From Trinickia mobilis (lineage in GTDB: Bacteria; Pseudomonadota; Gammaproteobacteria; Burkholderiales; Burkholderiaceae), in contig NZ_JAFLRF010000010.1 of NCBI RefSeq assembly GCF_017315705.1, positions 158,780 to 222,779 on the forward strand: a DNA stretch of 64,000 nt. Reading direction: 5' to 3'. A program made the position numbers and the translations under genes. The notes beneath the pieces were generated by a model. The model did not search any database. It was not told the origin of the DNA and saw nothing but the letters and a program-made list of their open reading frames with translations. Below, one piece after another: positions 41,107-48,824 of this stretch (the stretch's first letter is position 1; every line of letters begins with the position of its first letter).

Positions 41107-41925
41107 TTAGCGCGGCAGTGCGTCGCCGAGGAAGTGGCGGGCGTAGCGCGCGTTGATGTCCGACAAACGGAACAGCGTCAGGAAATCAGCGCAGTTGAAG
41201 TCGGGGTCCCAGGCCGGCGCGCCGCAAATCTTCGCGCCGAGTCGCAGGTAGCCCTTGATCAGTAGCGGCGGTGCGACTTGCGCGCCGGTCCGCAGTTCGT
41301 CGACCGGCAGCGGCGTGTGCGGGAACGCGCGGTATTCCGGCGCCGTAAGCGACTGGTCACGCAGCGAGCAGTACAGGTTCGCTGCGAAGTGGCCGCCGTC
41401 GGCCATCGGCACGCTCGCGCAGCCGAGCATCGTTTCGTAGCCGTTTTGCGTCATGTAAGCGCCGAGACCGCCCCACAGCGACATGATCACCGAGCCGCTG
41501 CGGTAGTCCGGGTGCACGCACGAGCGGCCCACTTCCACCATCTTCGAGCGCAGGTGCGTCAAGCGAGACAGGTCGAATTCGCCTTCCGCGTAGAGGCGGC
41601 CGATACGGGCAGCCTCGTGCGGCGGCAGCACGCGATACGTGCCGACCACTTTGAGCGTGTCGAGATCGCGCACCAGCAGGTGGTCGCAGTAGGTGTCGAA
41701 GGAGTCGACGTCGAGGCCGGCAGGGCCGGCCACTTGCGCGCCCATTTCATCGGCGAAGACGCGGTAGCGCAGCCGCTGTGCTTCGCGAAGCTCCTCTTCG
41801 GTACGCGCCCAGGCCACTTGCAGGCGGTGCTGCGCGGTGACCGTCTCTTCCGCGCGGGGCAGACGGCGGCGGGAATCGACGGGGATCGAAGCGAGGGGCA
41901 GGTCAGGCGTCGGCAGTTCTCGCAT
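41107..41925 (-). CDS. olsB: L-ornithine N(alpha)-acyltransferase, ornithine lipid synthesis
   Basis: 272-residue GNAT-fold acyltransferase (OlsB type) that adds a 3-hydroxyacyl chain from acyl-ACP to ornithine, giving lyso-ornithine lipid. Typical family segments are RYRVFADEMGA, DTYCDHLLVRD, VGTYRVLPPHEAARIG, EVGRSCVHPDYRSGSVI and GAKICGAPAWDPDFNCADF. GGAAG precedes the ATG. Ornithine lipids replace phospholipids when phosphate is scarce in many bacteria, which fits its place beside ppk/ppx and the pst-pho operon. OlsA is not in the window. Confidence 0.88.
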   Translation of the reverse strand: MRELPTPDLPLASIPVDSRRRLPRAEETVTAQHRLQVAWARTEEELREAQRLRYRVFADEMGAQVAGPAGLDVDSFDTYCDHLLVRDLDTLKVVGTYRVLPPHEAARIGRLYAEGEFDLSRLTHLRSKMVEVGRSCVHPDYRSGSVIMSLWGGLGAYMTQNGYETMLGCASVPMADGGHFAANLYCSLRDQSLTAPEYRAFPHTPLPVDELRTGAQVAPPLLIKGYLRLGAKICGAPAWDPDFNCADFLTLFRLSDINARYARHFLGDALPR

Positions 41926-42016
41926 GAGGCTTCCTGATCGAGATTGGTCGGATGCAACGTTCCCGCCAATGTAGTAACCGGGGATGACTTTTGCGTGGCA
42001 AATCCGTGTCTATGGG

Positions 42017-42031
42017 ATGACAAGTTGTCAT
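42017..42031. promoter_or_regulatory. Perfect palindrome upstream of olsB
   Basis: ATGACAAGTTGTCAT is a 15-bp perfect inverted repeat 91 bp before the olsB start. Its arms read TTGTCAT, like a Pho half-site. A second copy of the arm on the minus strand (AAGTCAT, at 41984-41990) lies exactly 33 bp away, three turns of 11 bp. It could bind PhoB or another dimeric regulator; which is unknown. Confidence 0.4.
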
Positions 42032-42046
42032 ACCGACACACCCGTT

Positions 42047-42505
42047 TCACGCAAGGTCGGAAGATATGACAGCACGTACGATCACTTGGTCGTCGCCGTT
42101 GCGCTCGCGCTTGTAGAGCCACCAGAGGCCGCCTTTCTTGATGGTCCAATCGGTTTCCTGGCCCGTTACCAGGAACGACGCGACGCGTGCGAGGGTGGGC
42201 TGATGGCCGACGATGACGACCGTCGGCGCGATGCCGTCGGGCCACGCGGCGGCTTCGAGCACGTCCGGCACGCTGGCGCCCGGGGCGATTTCCTTTACGA
42301 CGCGGTACTGGTCGGTCAGAGGCTCGACCGTTTGCACGGTGCGCGCAGCCGGGCTGACCAGGATCACGGCATCCGGCTCGAGGCGCTTGCGCAGCCATTT
42401 GGCGACCGTCAGCGCCTGCTTGCGCCCGCGTGGGGTGAGCTGGCGGGCGAGGTCGCTCGATGCGGTGTCTTCGGCTTCGGCGTGGCGCCATAGGATGAGG
42501 TTCAT
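42047..42505 (-). CDS. sixA: SixA-type phosphohistidine phosphatase
   Basis: 152-residue member of the histidine phosphatase superfamily. The catalytic His8 lies in LWRHAEAED, and a second His in VIVGHQPTLARV. SixA in E. coli removes phosphate from phosphohistidine on ArcB and NPr. The gene lies upstream of olsB on the same strand, 121 bp away, in the ppk-ppx neighbourhood. The cellular target here is unknown. Confidence 0.9.
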   Translation of the reverse strand: MNLILWRHAEAEDTASSDLARQLTPRGRKQALTVAKWLRKRLEPDAVILVSPAARTVQTVEPLTDQYRVVKEIAPGASVPDVLEAAAWPDGIAPTVVIVGHQPTLARVASFLVTGQETDWTIKKGGLWWLYKRERNGDDQVIVRAVISSDLA

Positions 42506-42607
42506 GGTCGGCTCCGGAAGGGGGGCGAAGGGCGTCTTTGTCTGCGCCCAGGTGATGGGCAGAGACTATATCGGCCGTTGAGCGGGCAGTGAAGGCGGAA
42601 TTCGCGA

Positions 42608-42637
42608 TTGACCGAGGAGACGCATTCGCGCTAGTAT
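42608..42637 (+). promoter_or_regulatory. Promoter of tRNA-Pro
   Basis: TTGACC, an 18-bp spacer and TAGTAT lie directly before the tRNA; a start near 42644 would give a very short 5' leader. Confidence 0.65.
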
Positions 42638-42648
42638 CTCGGATTCGT

Positions 42649-42725
42649 CGGAGCGTAGCGCAGCCTGGTAGCGCATCTGATTTGGGATCAGAGGGTCGTA
42701 GGTTCGAATCCTATCGCTCCGACCA
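42649..42725 (+). tRNA. tRNA-Pro (anticodon TGG)
   Basis: 77 nt with an encoded CCA. The acceptor stem is CGGAGCG/CGCTCCG, the anticodon loop is TTTGGGA in stem TCTGA/TCAGA, giving TGG, and the T-loop is TTCGAAT. It is followed by a terminator. Confidence 0.96.
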
Positions 42726-42741
42726 ATGGAATCAAGCATGT

Positions 42742-42767
42742 AGCCCGGTCTCAATGGCCGGGCTTTT
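42742..42767 (+). terminator. Terminator of tRNA-Pro
   Basis: AGCCCGG and CCGGGCT form a 7-bp stem around a 9-base loop, followed by TTT-GCTTTT. It stands 16 bp after the tRNA. Confidence 0.8.
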
Positions 42768-42983
42768 GCTTTTCTGGAATTCGTGTAGGGCCTTTCAAGG
42801 CAAATTCGATTTGCGCAGTTTCGGTTCAGGCGCCGAGGGATCGTCGGCGCGAGGACCCATCGGAACGTTCTTGATCAGCGCAGACCACGCGCTCGAATGG
42901 CGCTGGGGACATCTCTTTCCGGCCGCCAGTACGTTCAGACGATGCGCGGGCGAAAGGATTCGTGGAAGGCGGCGTGCAGAAAC

Positions 42984-43057
42984 CGCTCTGCATGGGACTC
43001 GAGTAAGTGCTGAAGCACTAACTCCGACCGACAGCTGAAGCACTAACTCTGGTCGAC
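42984..43057 (-). repeat. Dispersed 49-bp hairpin repeat, inverted orientation
   Basis: One full unit (42984-43032) plus the first half of a second (43033-43057), read on the minus strand. Compared with the copies at 17696, about nine of 49 positions differ; the TTCA loop, GAGT/ACTC and the CCCATGCAGAGCG end are kept. The inner stem AGTGC-TTCA-GCACT is perfect here, while the 17.7-kb copies have AGCGC-TTCA-GCGGT, so a C-G pair has become T-A. The stretch 42768-42983 before it holds no supported gene. Confidence 0.88.
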
Positions 43058-43082
43058 AAAAAAATTCCCGGCGTTCGCCGGG
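43058..43082 (-). terminator. Terminator downstream of the phasin gene
   Basis: On the minus strand CCCGGC-GAAC-GCCGGG is followed by AA and T7. It lies 134 bp after the phasin stop codon, leaving a long 3' region that also holds the hairpin CGATACG/CGTATCG (43088-43108). Confidence 0.8.
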
Positions 43083-43215
43083 CAAACGATACGCTGCTGA
43101 ACGTATCGGAGCGTTGGACCGCGCAGCCATCCACCTGAAGGGACGACTGCGCGGCGCTTCTCGCTGGCCGCACCGCTGCAGGAGATCGCGCTCTTTGCAG
43201 CGGCGCGCCCGGTAC

Positions 43216-43782
43216 TTAAACCGCAGCGGCCTTCTTGCTTGCGCGCGAGGCTTGTTCGGCAGCCTTCGTCGCAGCCGTCGTAGCGGCGTTGAAGTTGCTT
43301 TCGGCGATTTCGACGGCTTGCTTCGCGGCCTTCTGAACCGTTTCGTACGTGGTGTTGGCGGCGGTGATCGCGGCCTTCATCACGGCGACAGCGGTTTCCG
43401 AGCCGGCCGGCGCGTTCTTCGCGACGTTGTCGACGAGCGCTTGAACCTTGCGGTTCTGATCTTCGTATTGCGCTTCGACGGCGCGCGCGAACTCGGCTTG
43501 CGTCGCCGACGCGATCTCATACAGATGACGGCCGTACGACAGGACCTTTTCCGCTGCCGGCTGCACGATGCTGGCTTGCAGCGCGAGGATTTCCTGCGCG
43601 TCCTTGGCCGACAGCGCGCGTTGTGCGTTTTCCTGGCCTTCCGCGAGCGTCGACTTCACGACTTGCAGATTCAGTTCGGTCAGCTTTTCGATACCGTCAA
43701 AAGCCTTGTTCGTCAGGCCGAAGAGGGTCTCGAGGGTGGCCTTTTGGGCTGCGGCAAATTGCTCGGGCGTGAGCAGGTTCAT
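43216..43782 (-). CDS. phaP: Phasin, polyhydroxyalkanoate granule surface protein
   Basis: 188-residue PhaP-type phasin that coats polyhydroxybutyrate granules and affects their number and size. It starts [20 protein letters not shown], is almost wholly amphipathic helix without membrane segments, and has the Ala/Lys-rich C-terminal tail usual in Burkholderia phasins ([18 protein letters not shown]). GGAG stands eight bases before the ATG at 43782. No phaC, phaA or phaB is in the window; phasin genes are often separate. Confidence 0.93.
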   Translation of the reverse strand: MNLLTPEQFAAAQKATLETLFGLTNKAFDGIEKLTELNLQVVKSTLAEGQENAQRALSAKDAQEILALQASIVQPAAEKVLSYGRHLYEIASATQAEFARAVEAQYEDQNRKVQALVDNVAKNAPAGSETAVAVMKAAITAANTTYETVQKAAKQAVEIAESNFNAATTAATKAAEQASRASKKAAAV

Positions 43783-44218
43783 GTCTGCGCTCCTGATGGA
43801 CGGGCCCACCCGGTGTGGACCTCGTTGAATTGACGTTGGAAGTGGCTATTGCTGATGCGGCGAATCATTGTGCGTTGCAGCAACCATCGTCATTCTAGGT
43901 CAGCAAAGCGCTGTGTCAAGGATTTTTTTGTGCGCTGCACAAAATCGATAATTTATCAGTAAAACAATGTCTTATGAAGTATGTGTGACATTCGGCGGTA
44001 CTTTTTTGGGGGCGCGAGCTCCGATCCTTGCCCGGTTTCGCATTCCCGCCTTGGTGGCGATCTCCTTGACGGTCTGCTCGCCGACCAACATGGGAATAAA
44101 CTATGCGGTCCCCGCGTTCTCGGTGTACGGGCGCGGCCGCCGGTGCCCATCGATATCGCCGATACGTTGCCGCGACGTACGTTGATCTCCAAAGAACCCA
44201 AAACACAGCACGCCACCG
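43783..44218. other. Gene-free stretch between phasin and cytochrome b561
   Basis: About 436 bp. The part next to the phasin gene is AT-rich and should hold its promoter. The rest shows only short overlapping frames on both strands, for example a 39-residue minus-strand frame at 43972-44091 (MLVGEQTVKEIATKAG at its start) without a ribosome binding site. None is supported. It may be the remains of a decayed gene. Confidence 0.4.
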
Positions 44219-44830
44219 ATGACTACGCCAGCCGACGTTACAAAATACCAAACAGGTTCGCCGCATCATGCCGAGCCGCTCATTCGCTACAGCCGCACGG
44301 CCATGATTCTTCACTGGGTGATCGCGGCGGGAATCCTCTGCAACGTCGCGCTCGGTCTCTCGGTCGACTTCCTGCCCGACGATTGGATTCGCCCTGTGAT
44401 CGACACGCACAAGTCGATCGGCATCACCGTGCTCGGGCTCGTGCTGCTGCGCATCCTCTGGCGCGTCGCGCACCGGCCGCCGCCGTTGCCGAAGGCGTTT
44501 CCGTCGTGGGAACGCGCGAGCGCGCACGCCGCGCATCTGCTGCTGTATGTGTTGATGATCGGCCTGCCCCTTTCGGGCTGGCTGCACGATTCGGCTTGGA
44601 AGGACGCGGCAACGCATCCGATGACGCTTTTCCACCTCGTGCCGTGGCCGCGCATCGGCTTCGTGATGAACCTCGAGCCGGCTTTCAAGGAGCACATGCA
44701 CGACGTGCTCGGCGCCCTGCACACCTGCTTCGGATATGGGCTGTACGCGGTGCTCGCGCTGCATATCGGCGGCGCGCTCAAGCATGAGCTGATCGACCGC
44801 GAATCTGTTTTGCGCCGGATGCTGCCATGA
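44219..44830 (+). CDS. Cytochrome b561 family protein
   Basis: 203-residue di-haem b-type membrane protein with four predicted membrane segments (about 30-50, 68-85, 105-125 and 165-190). Candidate haem-ligating histidines are in ILHWVIAAG, DTHKSIG, HMHDVLGALHT and LALHIGGALKHE. E. coli CybB of this family is a superoxide:ubiquinone oxidoreductase. Its stop overlaps the next start by four bases (ATGA), coupling it to the glycosyltransferase gene, an unusual partner. Confidence 0.88.
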   Translation: MTTPADVTKYQTGSPHHAEPLIRYSRTAMILHWVIAAGILCNVALGLSVDFLPDDWIRPVIDTHKSIGITVLGLVLLRILWRVAHRPPPLPKAFPSWERASAHAAHLLLYVLMIGLPLSGWLHDSAWKDAATHPMTLFHLVPWPRIGFVMNLEPAFKEHMHDVLGALHTCFGYGLYAVLALHIGGALKHELIDRESVLRRMLP

Positions 44831-46365
44831 GCTCGCCCACGCATCCGGCCTTTGCGCCGAAGCGGCAGCGCCCGCGCGCGCATCGCCGGCAGCCGGCGTG
44901 CGCCGAGCGCAACGCGCTCGACGACGCGTTTGCGCGCGTGTCGCCGCGCGTGTCCCCGCGCGGCACGCCGCTTGCCAGCGTGCTGATTCACGGCGGCGTG
45001 TTCGTCCTCTGGATCACGCTCTTTGTGCGCGCGTTCATGCTGCATGGCGTGGTCGCGTGGTCGGTCGGCATCGCGTATGTAATCTACGATACGCTGCTCC
45101 TGGCCTTCGTCACGTTCAAGACCTTGCCGTTGCTGAAGCCGCGAACCGGCACACCGACCGATCCGCCGGCGTTGCCTGCGCTCGGCGTCGTCGTGGCCGC
45201 CTACAACGAGGCGGCGGTGTTGCCGGTGACGCTCGAGGGCCTGCTCGAACAAACAGCGGCGCCGGCGCAAATCGTGATCGCGGACGACGGTTCGACCGAC
45301 GGCACCGCGGCATTGCTCACGGGCGAATACGGTTTGATCGAGCCGGCAGAAGGGCAGCTCAGCGAGCCGAGCTCGCGGTTCCCGTCGTTGCGCTGGCTGC
45401 GCGTGCCGCATGCGGGCAAGGCGTGCGCTTTGAACGCGGCGATCACTGCGCTCGACACGGATGTCGTGCTGACGGTCGACGCCGACACGCGCGTCGAGCC
45501 GGACGCGTGCGCCGCCATGTTCCGCGCGTTCGCCGCCGAACGGGAGCTGGTCGCGGCGACCGGCATTCTCACGCCGCTGTGCGCGAAGGATGCCGCCGGC
45601 CGCTTCTTCCAGTGGTTCCAGACCTACGAGTACATCCGCAACTCCATTTCGCGCTTTGCGTGGATGCGTGCGGACAGTCTGCTGCTGGTGTCGGGCGCGT
45701 TCGCGTGCTTCCGGCGCGATGCGCTTCTGACGGTCGGCGGTTTCGATCCGGAGTGTCTCGTCGAAGACTACGAGCTGATCCATCGCTTGCGCCGCTATGC
45801 GGTCGAGCACGGCGAGACCTGGCGCGTGCGTGTGATCGGCGATGCGCGCGCGCATACCGACGCGCCGGGCACGCTCGCGAGCTTCCTGCGTCAGCGGCGC
45901 CGCTGGTTCGCGGGATTCCTGCAGACTCAGTACTGGAATCGCGACATCACCGGCAATCGCCGCTACGGTGCGCTGGGCTTGCTGATGATGCCGGTGAAGG
46001 CATTCGATACGCTGCAGCCGATCTACGGGCTGACCGCATTCGTTCTGCTGCTGATGTTTCTCTTCACGGGGCGGCTCGGGATCGCGCTGTCGGTATCGGG
46101 CGTCATCCTCGCGAAGATCGTGGCGGACCTCGCGTTTCATCTCTGGTCCGTGCATCTGTACCGGCGCTGGACGGCCAATCGTCAAGGCTCGCATTTGTCG
46201 ATGGCGATTCTGGCGGCACTCGCCGAGCCGTTCAGCTTCCAGTTGCTGCGGCACACGGGCGCGGCGCTCGGCTGGCTGCATTTTCTGAGCGGACGCCGGA
46301 GCTGGGGGGCGCAGCAGCGCACGGGACTCGTCGCGAGCGACCGGGGAGGCGTGGGCGCGCCGTGA
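44827..46365 (+). CDS. Family 2 glycosyltransferase, membrane-bound processive type
   Basis: 512-residue inner-membrane enzyme resembling poly-N-acetylglucosamine or cellulose synthase type transferases. Two membrane segments precede the GT-A domain (about 48-70 and 78-98). The catalytic signatures are in order: VVAAYNEAAVL, DDGSTDG, DADTRVEPD (DxD), LVEDYEL (base Asp) and QRRRW, the last typical of processive synthases. Two or three further segments follow (about 380-450). No other polysaccharide gene is adjacent, so the sugar and product are unknown. It is coupled to the cytochrome b561 gene by a 4-bp overlap. Confidence 0.85.
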   Translation: MSSPTHPAFAPKRQRPRAHRRQPACAERNALDDAFARVSPRVSPRGTPLASVLIHGGVFVLWITLFVRAFMLHGVVAWSVGIAYVIYDTLLLAFVTFKTLPLLKPRTGTPTDPPALPALGVVVAAYNEAAVLPVTLEGLLEQTAAPAQIVIADDGSTDGTAALLTGEYGLIEPAEGQLSEPSSRFPSLRWLRVPHAGKACALNAAITALDTDVVLTVDADTRVEPDACAAMFRAFAAERELVAATGILTPLCAKDAAGRFFQWFQTYEYIRNSISRFAWMRADSLLLVSGAFACFRRDALLTVGGFDPECLVEDYELIHRLRRYAVEHGETWRVRVIGDARAHTDAPGTLASFLRQRRRWFAGFLQTQYWNRDITGNRRYGALGLLMMPVKAFDTLQPIYGLTAFVLLLMFLFTGRLGIALSVSGVILAKIVADLAFHLWSVHLYRRWTANRQGSHLSMAILAALAEPFSFQLLRHTGAALGWLHFLSGRRSWGAQQRTGLVASDRGGVGAP

Positions 46366-46529
46366 TTCAGGCGCGCGAGATTGGGGCTTGTCCTCTGGAT
46401 TGGAATCGGCGGACGCATAGATAACCTTGGGTTCCCAACGGGCGCCGCGGCGTCCGAAGCCGTCGCCTAACCGCTTGCACAATCGCAAGCCGCACGACAG
46501 AATCGCCGAAATCCAACCGTCCTTAGCCG

Positions 46530-46820
46530 ATGAAGACCTATACCGCGCTGTCCGTTGCCCTGCTGCTGTACGGGTGTACCAGCGTTTCCCCGATCCAGCG
46601 AGAGGCCCGCGAGCGCTACACGGTGGTCTCGAAGACGAGCAATCCGTTGGTCTCCTGGCGCCATCTGATGAACGCGAGCATCGGTCCGGCAACGGAGTTC
46701 TGCGCCCAGCAGGACAAGGCAATGCACGAAGTCGATATCGGCACTTTCGGCGTGCGCGGATTCAGTCAGCGCGAGGCCGATTTGCGCTTCGAGTGCGTGC
46801 CGCGCTGGCAGCAAGAGTGA
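46530..46820 (+). CDS. Small lipoprotein of unknown function
   Basis: 96 residues with a lipoprotein signal peptide: MKTYTALSVALLLYGC, Cys16 being the lipid site. The mature part has two more Cys (EFCAQQD and FECVPRW) that could form a disulphide. I do not recognise the family. It is 164 bp after the glycosyltransferase and convergent with the binding-protein gene, 10 bp away. Confidence 0.72.
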   Translation: MKTYTALSVALLLYGCTSVSPIQREARERYTVVSKTSNPLVSWRHLMNASIGPATEFCAQQDKAMHEVDIGTFGVRGFSQREADLRFECVPRWQQE

Positions 46821-46830
46821 GCTGCCGCCT

Positions 46831-47820
46831 TCACACCTTCCAGCGCGCCTCGGTCACGGTCAACGGTTTCGGAATCAGCTTGAGTTCGTTGAACGCGTCG
46901 GCGATCTGCTGCTGGTAGGCGAGCGTCGCATCGGTGATGCGGGTCGCGCCGAACATCGTGCGCTTGACCGCCAGGTCGACCGTCGCGTTGTCCAACCCGG
47001 TTTGTCCCGCCAATAACGCCGAGACGTCGGGGAGATGCTGCGCGCCCCACGCGTCGAGCGCCGCAATTTCGTCGAGCAGCGCATTCAAGATCGCCGGCTG
47101 CGAGCCCGCGTAGCTGCGCGTGGCGACGTAGAACTGCAGATTCTTCACGAGCCCGGTGCCGTCGGTCAGCACGCGCGCGTTTTCCTGGCGCTGGATGGCC
47201 GCGAAATACGGGTCCCAGATCACCCACGCATCGATGCCTCCCTGCGTGAACGCCGCGCGCGCGTCGGACGGCGTGAGGTAGTTCGGCTGGATATCGGTGT
47301 ACTTGAGGCCCGCTTTCTCGAGCGCGCGCACGAGCAGGAAATGGACGTTCGAGCCGCGGTTGAGCGCTACGCGCTTGCCGCGCAGATCGGCGACGGTCTT
47401 GAGCGGCGAGTCGTGCGGGACGACGATCGCCTCGGCCGCGGGTGCGGGCGGCTCGTTGCCGATGTAGACGAAATTGACACCGCCCGCTTGCGCGAAGATC
47501 GGCGGCGTTTCGCCCACGGTGCCCACATCGATCGCGCCGGCGTTCAGCCCTTCGAGCAATTGCGGCCCGGCCGGAAATTCTCGCCACTCGACCGTGACGC
47601 CGAGCGGCGCGAGCCGTTTTTCGAGCGTGCCGCGGGCCTTCAGCAGGATCAGCGCGCCGTACTTCTGATAGCCGACGCGCAGCACTTTGGCGCTGCCGTC
47701 GGCGCGGGCGGCGAGTGGCGCGAGCGCGCCGGCGCCCGCGATCAGCGTGCCGGCCGCAGCCGCCAAGGACGCTTTGAGCAAGGCGCGCCGCTCGAGATTT
47801 GAGGGGGTGTCGTGTTTCAT
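46831..47820 (-). CDS. ABC transporter substrate-binding protein, aliphatic sulfonate (SsuA-like) type
   Basis: 329-residue periplasmic binding protein. The N-terminus has a twin-arginine-like signal (ERRALLKASLAAAAGTLIAG, cleaved near ARADG). The mature part fits the SsuA/TauA/NrtA group: LRVGYQKYGALILLKA, WREFPAGPQLLEGLNAGAID, VGTVGETPPIFAQA and IDAWVIWDPYFAAIQ. The start at 47820 fits the signal peptide. No permease or ATPase gene is next to it, so the transporter partners must lie elsewhere. The ligand (sulfonate, taurine or similar) is inferred. Confidence 0.85.
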   Translation of the reverse strand: MKHDTPSNLERRALLKASLAAAAGTLIAGAGALAPLAARADGSAKVLRVGYQKYGALILLKARGTLEKRLAPLGVTVEWREFPAGPQLLEGLNAGAIDVGTVGETPPIFAQAGGVNFVYIGNEPPAPAAEAIVVPHDSPLKTVADLRGKRVALNRGSNVHFLLVRALEKAGLKYTDIQPNYLTPSDARAAFTQGGIDAWVIWDPYFAAIQRQENARVLTDGTGLVKNLQFYVATRSYAGSQPAILNALLDEIAALDAWGAQHLPDVSALLAGQTGLDNATVDLAVKRTMFGATRITDATLAYQQQIADAFNELKLIPKPLTVTEARWKV

Positions 47821-48161
47821 GGCTCGGTGGTCTCGCGTGAGGTTGGGCGTTGCCGCGAACGAGGGGCGCGTCGCGCGCAACGCCGTATCGAAACCACCGA
47901 ATCTACGGGGCGCCTGCCCGGCTGAAAACCAACGATTTTCGATAACGTTTTTACGAAAAGCCGTTACGGCCCGTTATTAGCATGAACAGGCGCTAAGCGC
48001 GTGAGCGGCCGCCAGCCGGCCATCGCGGCGGCTGTTGCACTTCGTAAGCGCGAAACGTCCCGCCCGGCGACTCGGCGTGCCAGTGCTTCCGGCGTTTCGG
48101 GCATGACGAAGGGGTTGCAGGCCTGCGCCGGCAACCCCTGAAATGTGCGAGACAGCGAACG
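47821..48161. other. Intergenic region upstream of the SsuA-like gene
   Basis: About 340 bp without a supported gene. Near 47940-47977 it is AT-richer with the inverted arms ATAACG and CGTTAT, probably the promoter and operator region of the binding-protein gene. At 48111-48138 GGGGTTGC and GCAACCCC form an 8-bp stem that may end the small gene at 48162. Confidence 0.5.
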
Positions 48162-48335
48162 TCAGTGTTTTGTCCGCCGCCAATCGAGCATGTGATGCTC
48201 CGCGAGCCAGTGATGCAGCATCCCTTCACCGTTGTGCTCGCGCTTGTACGACCGCGATTCGAATATCGTGAGCGCCAATAGCACCAGTAGACCCACTCCG
48301 AGCCCGACCAGCCCAGCGATCGATTCAGCGTCCAT
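48162..48335 (-). CDS. Small membrane protein, 57 residues
   Basis: One N-terminal membrane segment (IAGLVGLGVGLLVLLALTIF) followed by a charged, His-rich tail (EGMLHHWLAEHHMLDWRRTKH region). An excellent GGAGG lies five bases before the ATG at 48335, which argues that it is translated. A longer frame upstream of this ATG is not supported. I do not recognise the family. It stands alone between two oppositely placed genes. Confidence 0.72.
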   Translation of the reverse strand: MDAESIAGLVGLGVGLLVLLALTIFESRSYKREHNGEGMLHHWLAEHHMLDWRRTKH

Positions 48336-48580
48336 GGCAGCCTCCTTTTCGCGATTGCAGCCACTCGTACATAGTAGGACATGCGCGAGGAAATCGTGAT
48401 GGGTACGACCTCGCGCAAAAGGCGGATGGTTGTCGGCGGTTAGTAAGGGCGGGATTCGTGATGTCGGAAGAAAACGCGCTTGACGACATCGGGGGGCACA
48501 CGTCGAATCGAACCCGGCCGGCGTTTTCATTTAGACTCACGCGTTCTTTTCTCTGTTCCTAATCCGATTCGGGACCCTTC

Positions 48581-48742
48581 ATGAAACGCATTGCTATCGC
48601 TGTCTTGCTCGCGACGACGATCGCCGGCTGTGTCGACGCCCCTCATCACGGCAAGCCGCCGCAAGATCCGCCCGACTACCACGGCGTGCCGACCGACGAC
48701 CGGCCGCCTTCGATGATCGATGCGCCCGCTGCGCCGCAATAG
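48581..48742 (+). CDS. Very small lipoprotein, 53 residues
   Basis: Signal peptide MKRIAIAVLLATTIAGC with a lipobox IAGC (Cys17), then a Pro/Asp/His-rich mature part (PPQDPPDYHGVPTDDRPP) with no predicted fold. The ribosome binding site is weak. The lipobox at the right distance is the main evidence. Its 3' end is 82 bp from the convergent MATE gene. Function unknown. Confidence 0.6.
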   Translation: MKRIAIAVLLATTIAGCVDAPHHGKPPQDPPDYHGVPTDDRPPSMIDAPAAPQ

Positions 48743-48824
48743 CGGCGGCAAGCGCCGTCGGCGGGCGTCGGGGTCTGATTGAGCGCAGCGGGGCGCGACG
48801 GGCTCGCGCGATCCGCTGCGAAAC

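Noticed and set aside
43972-44091. 39-residue minus-strand frame with an HTH-like VKEIATKAG
   Set aside because: There is no ribosome binding site, and the similarity is too short to support a gene.
44311-46722. An 803-codon minus-strand frame opposite the cytochrome b561 and glycosyltransferase genes
   Set aside because: It is antisense to two clear membrane-protein genes and is low in hydrophobic structure; a high-GC shadow.
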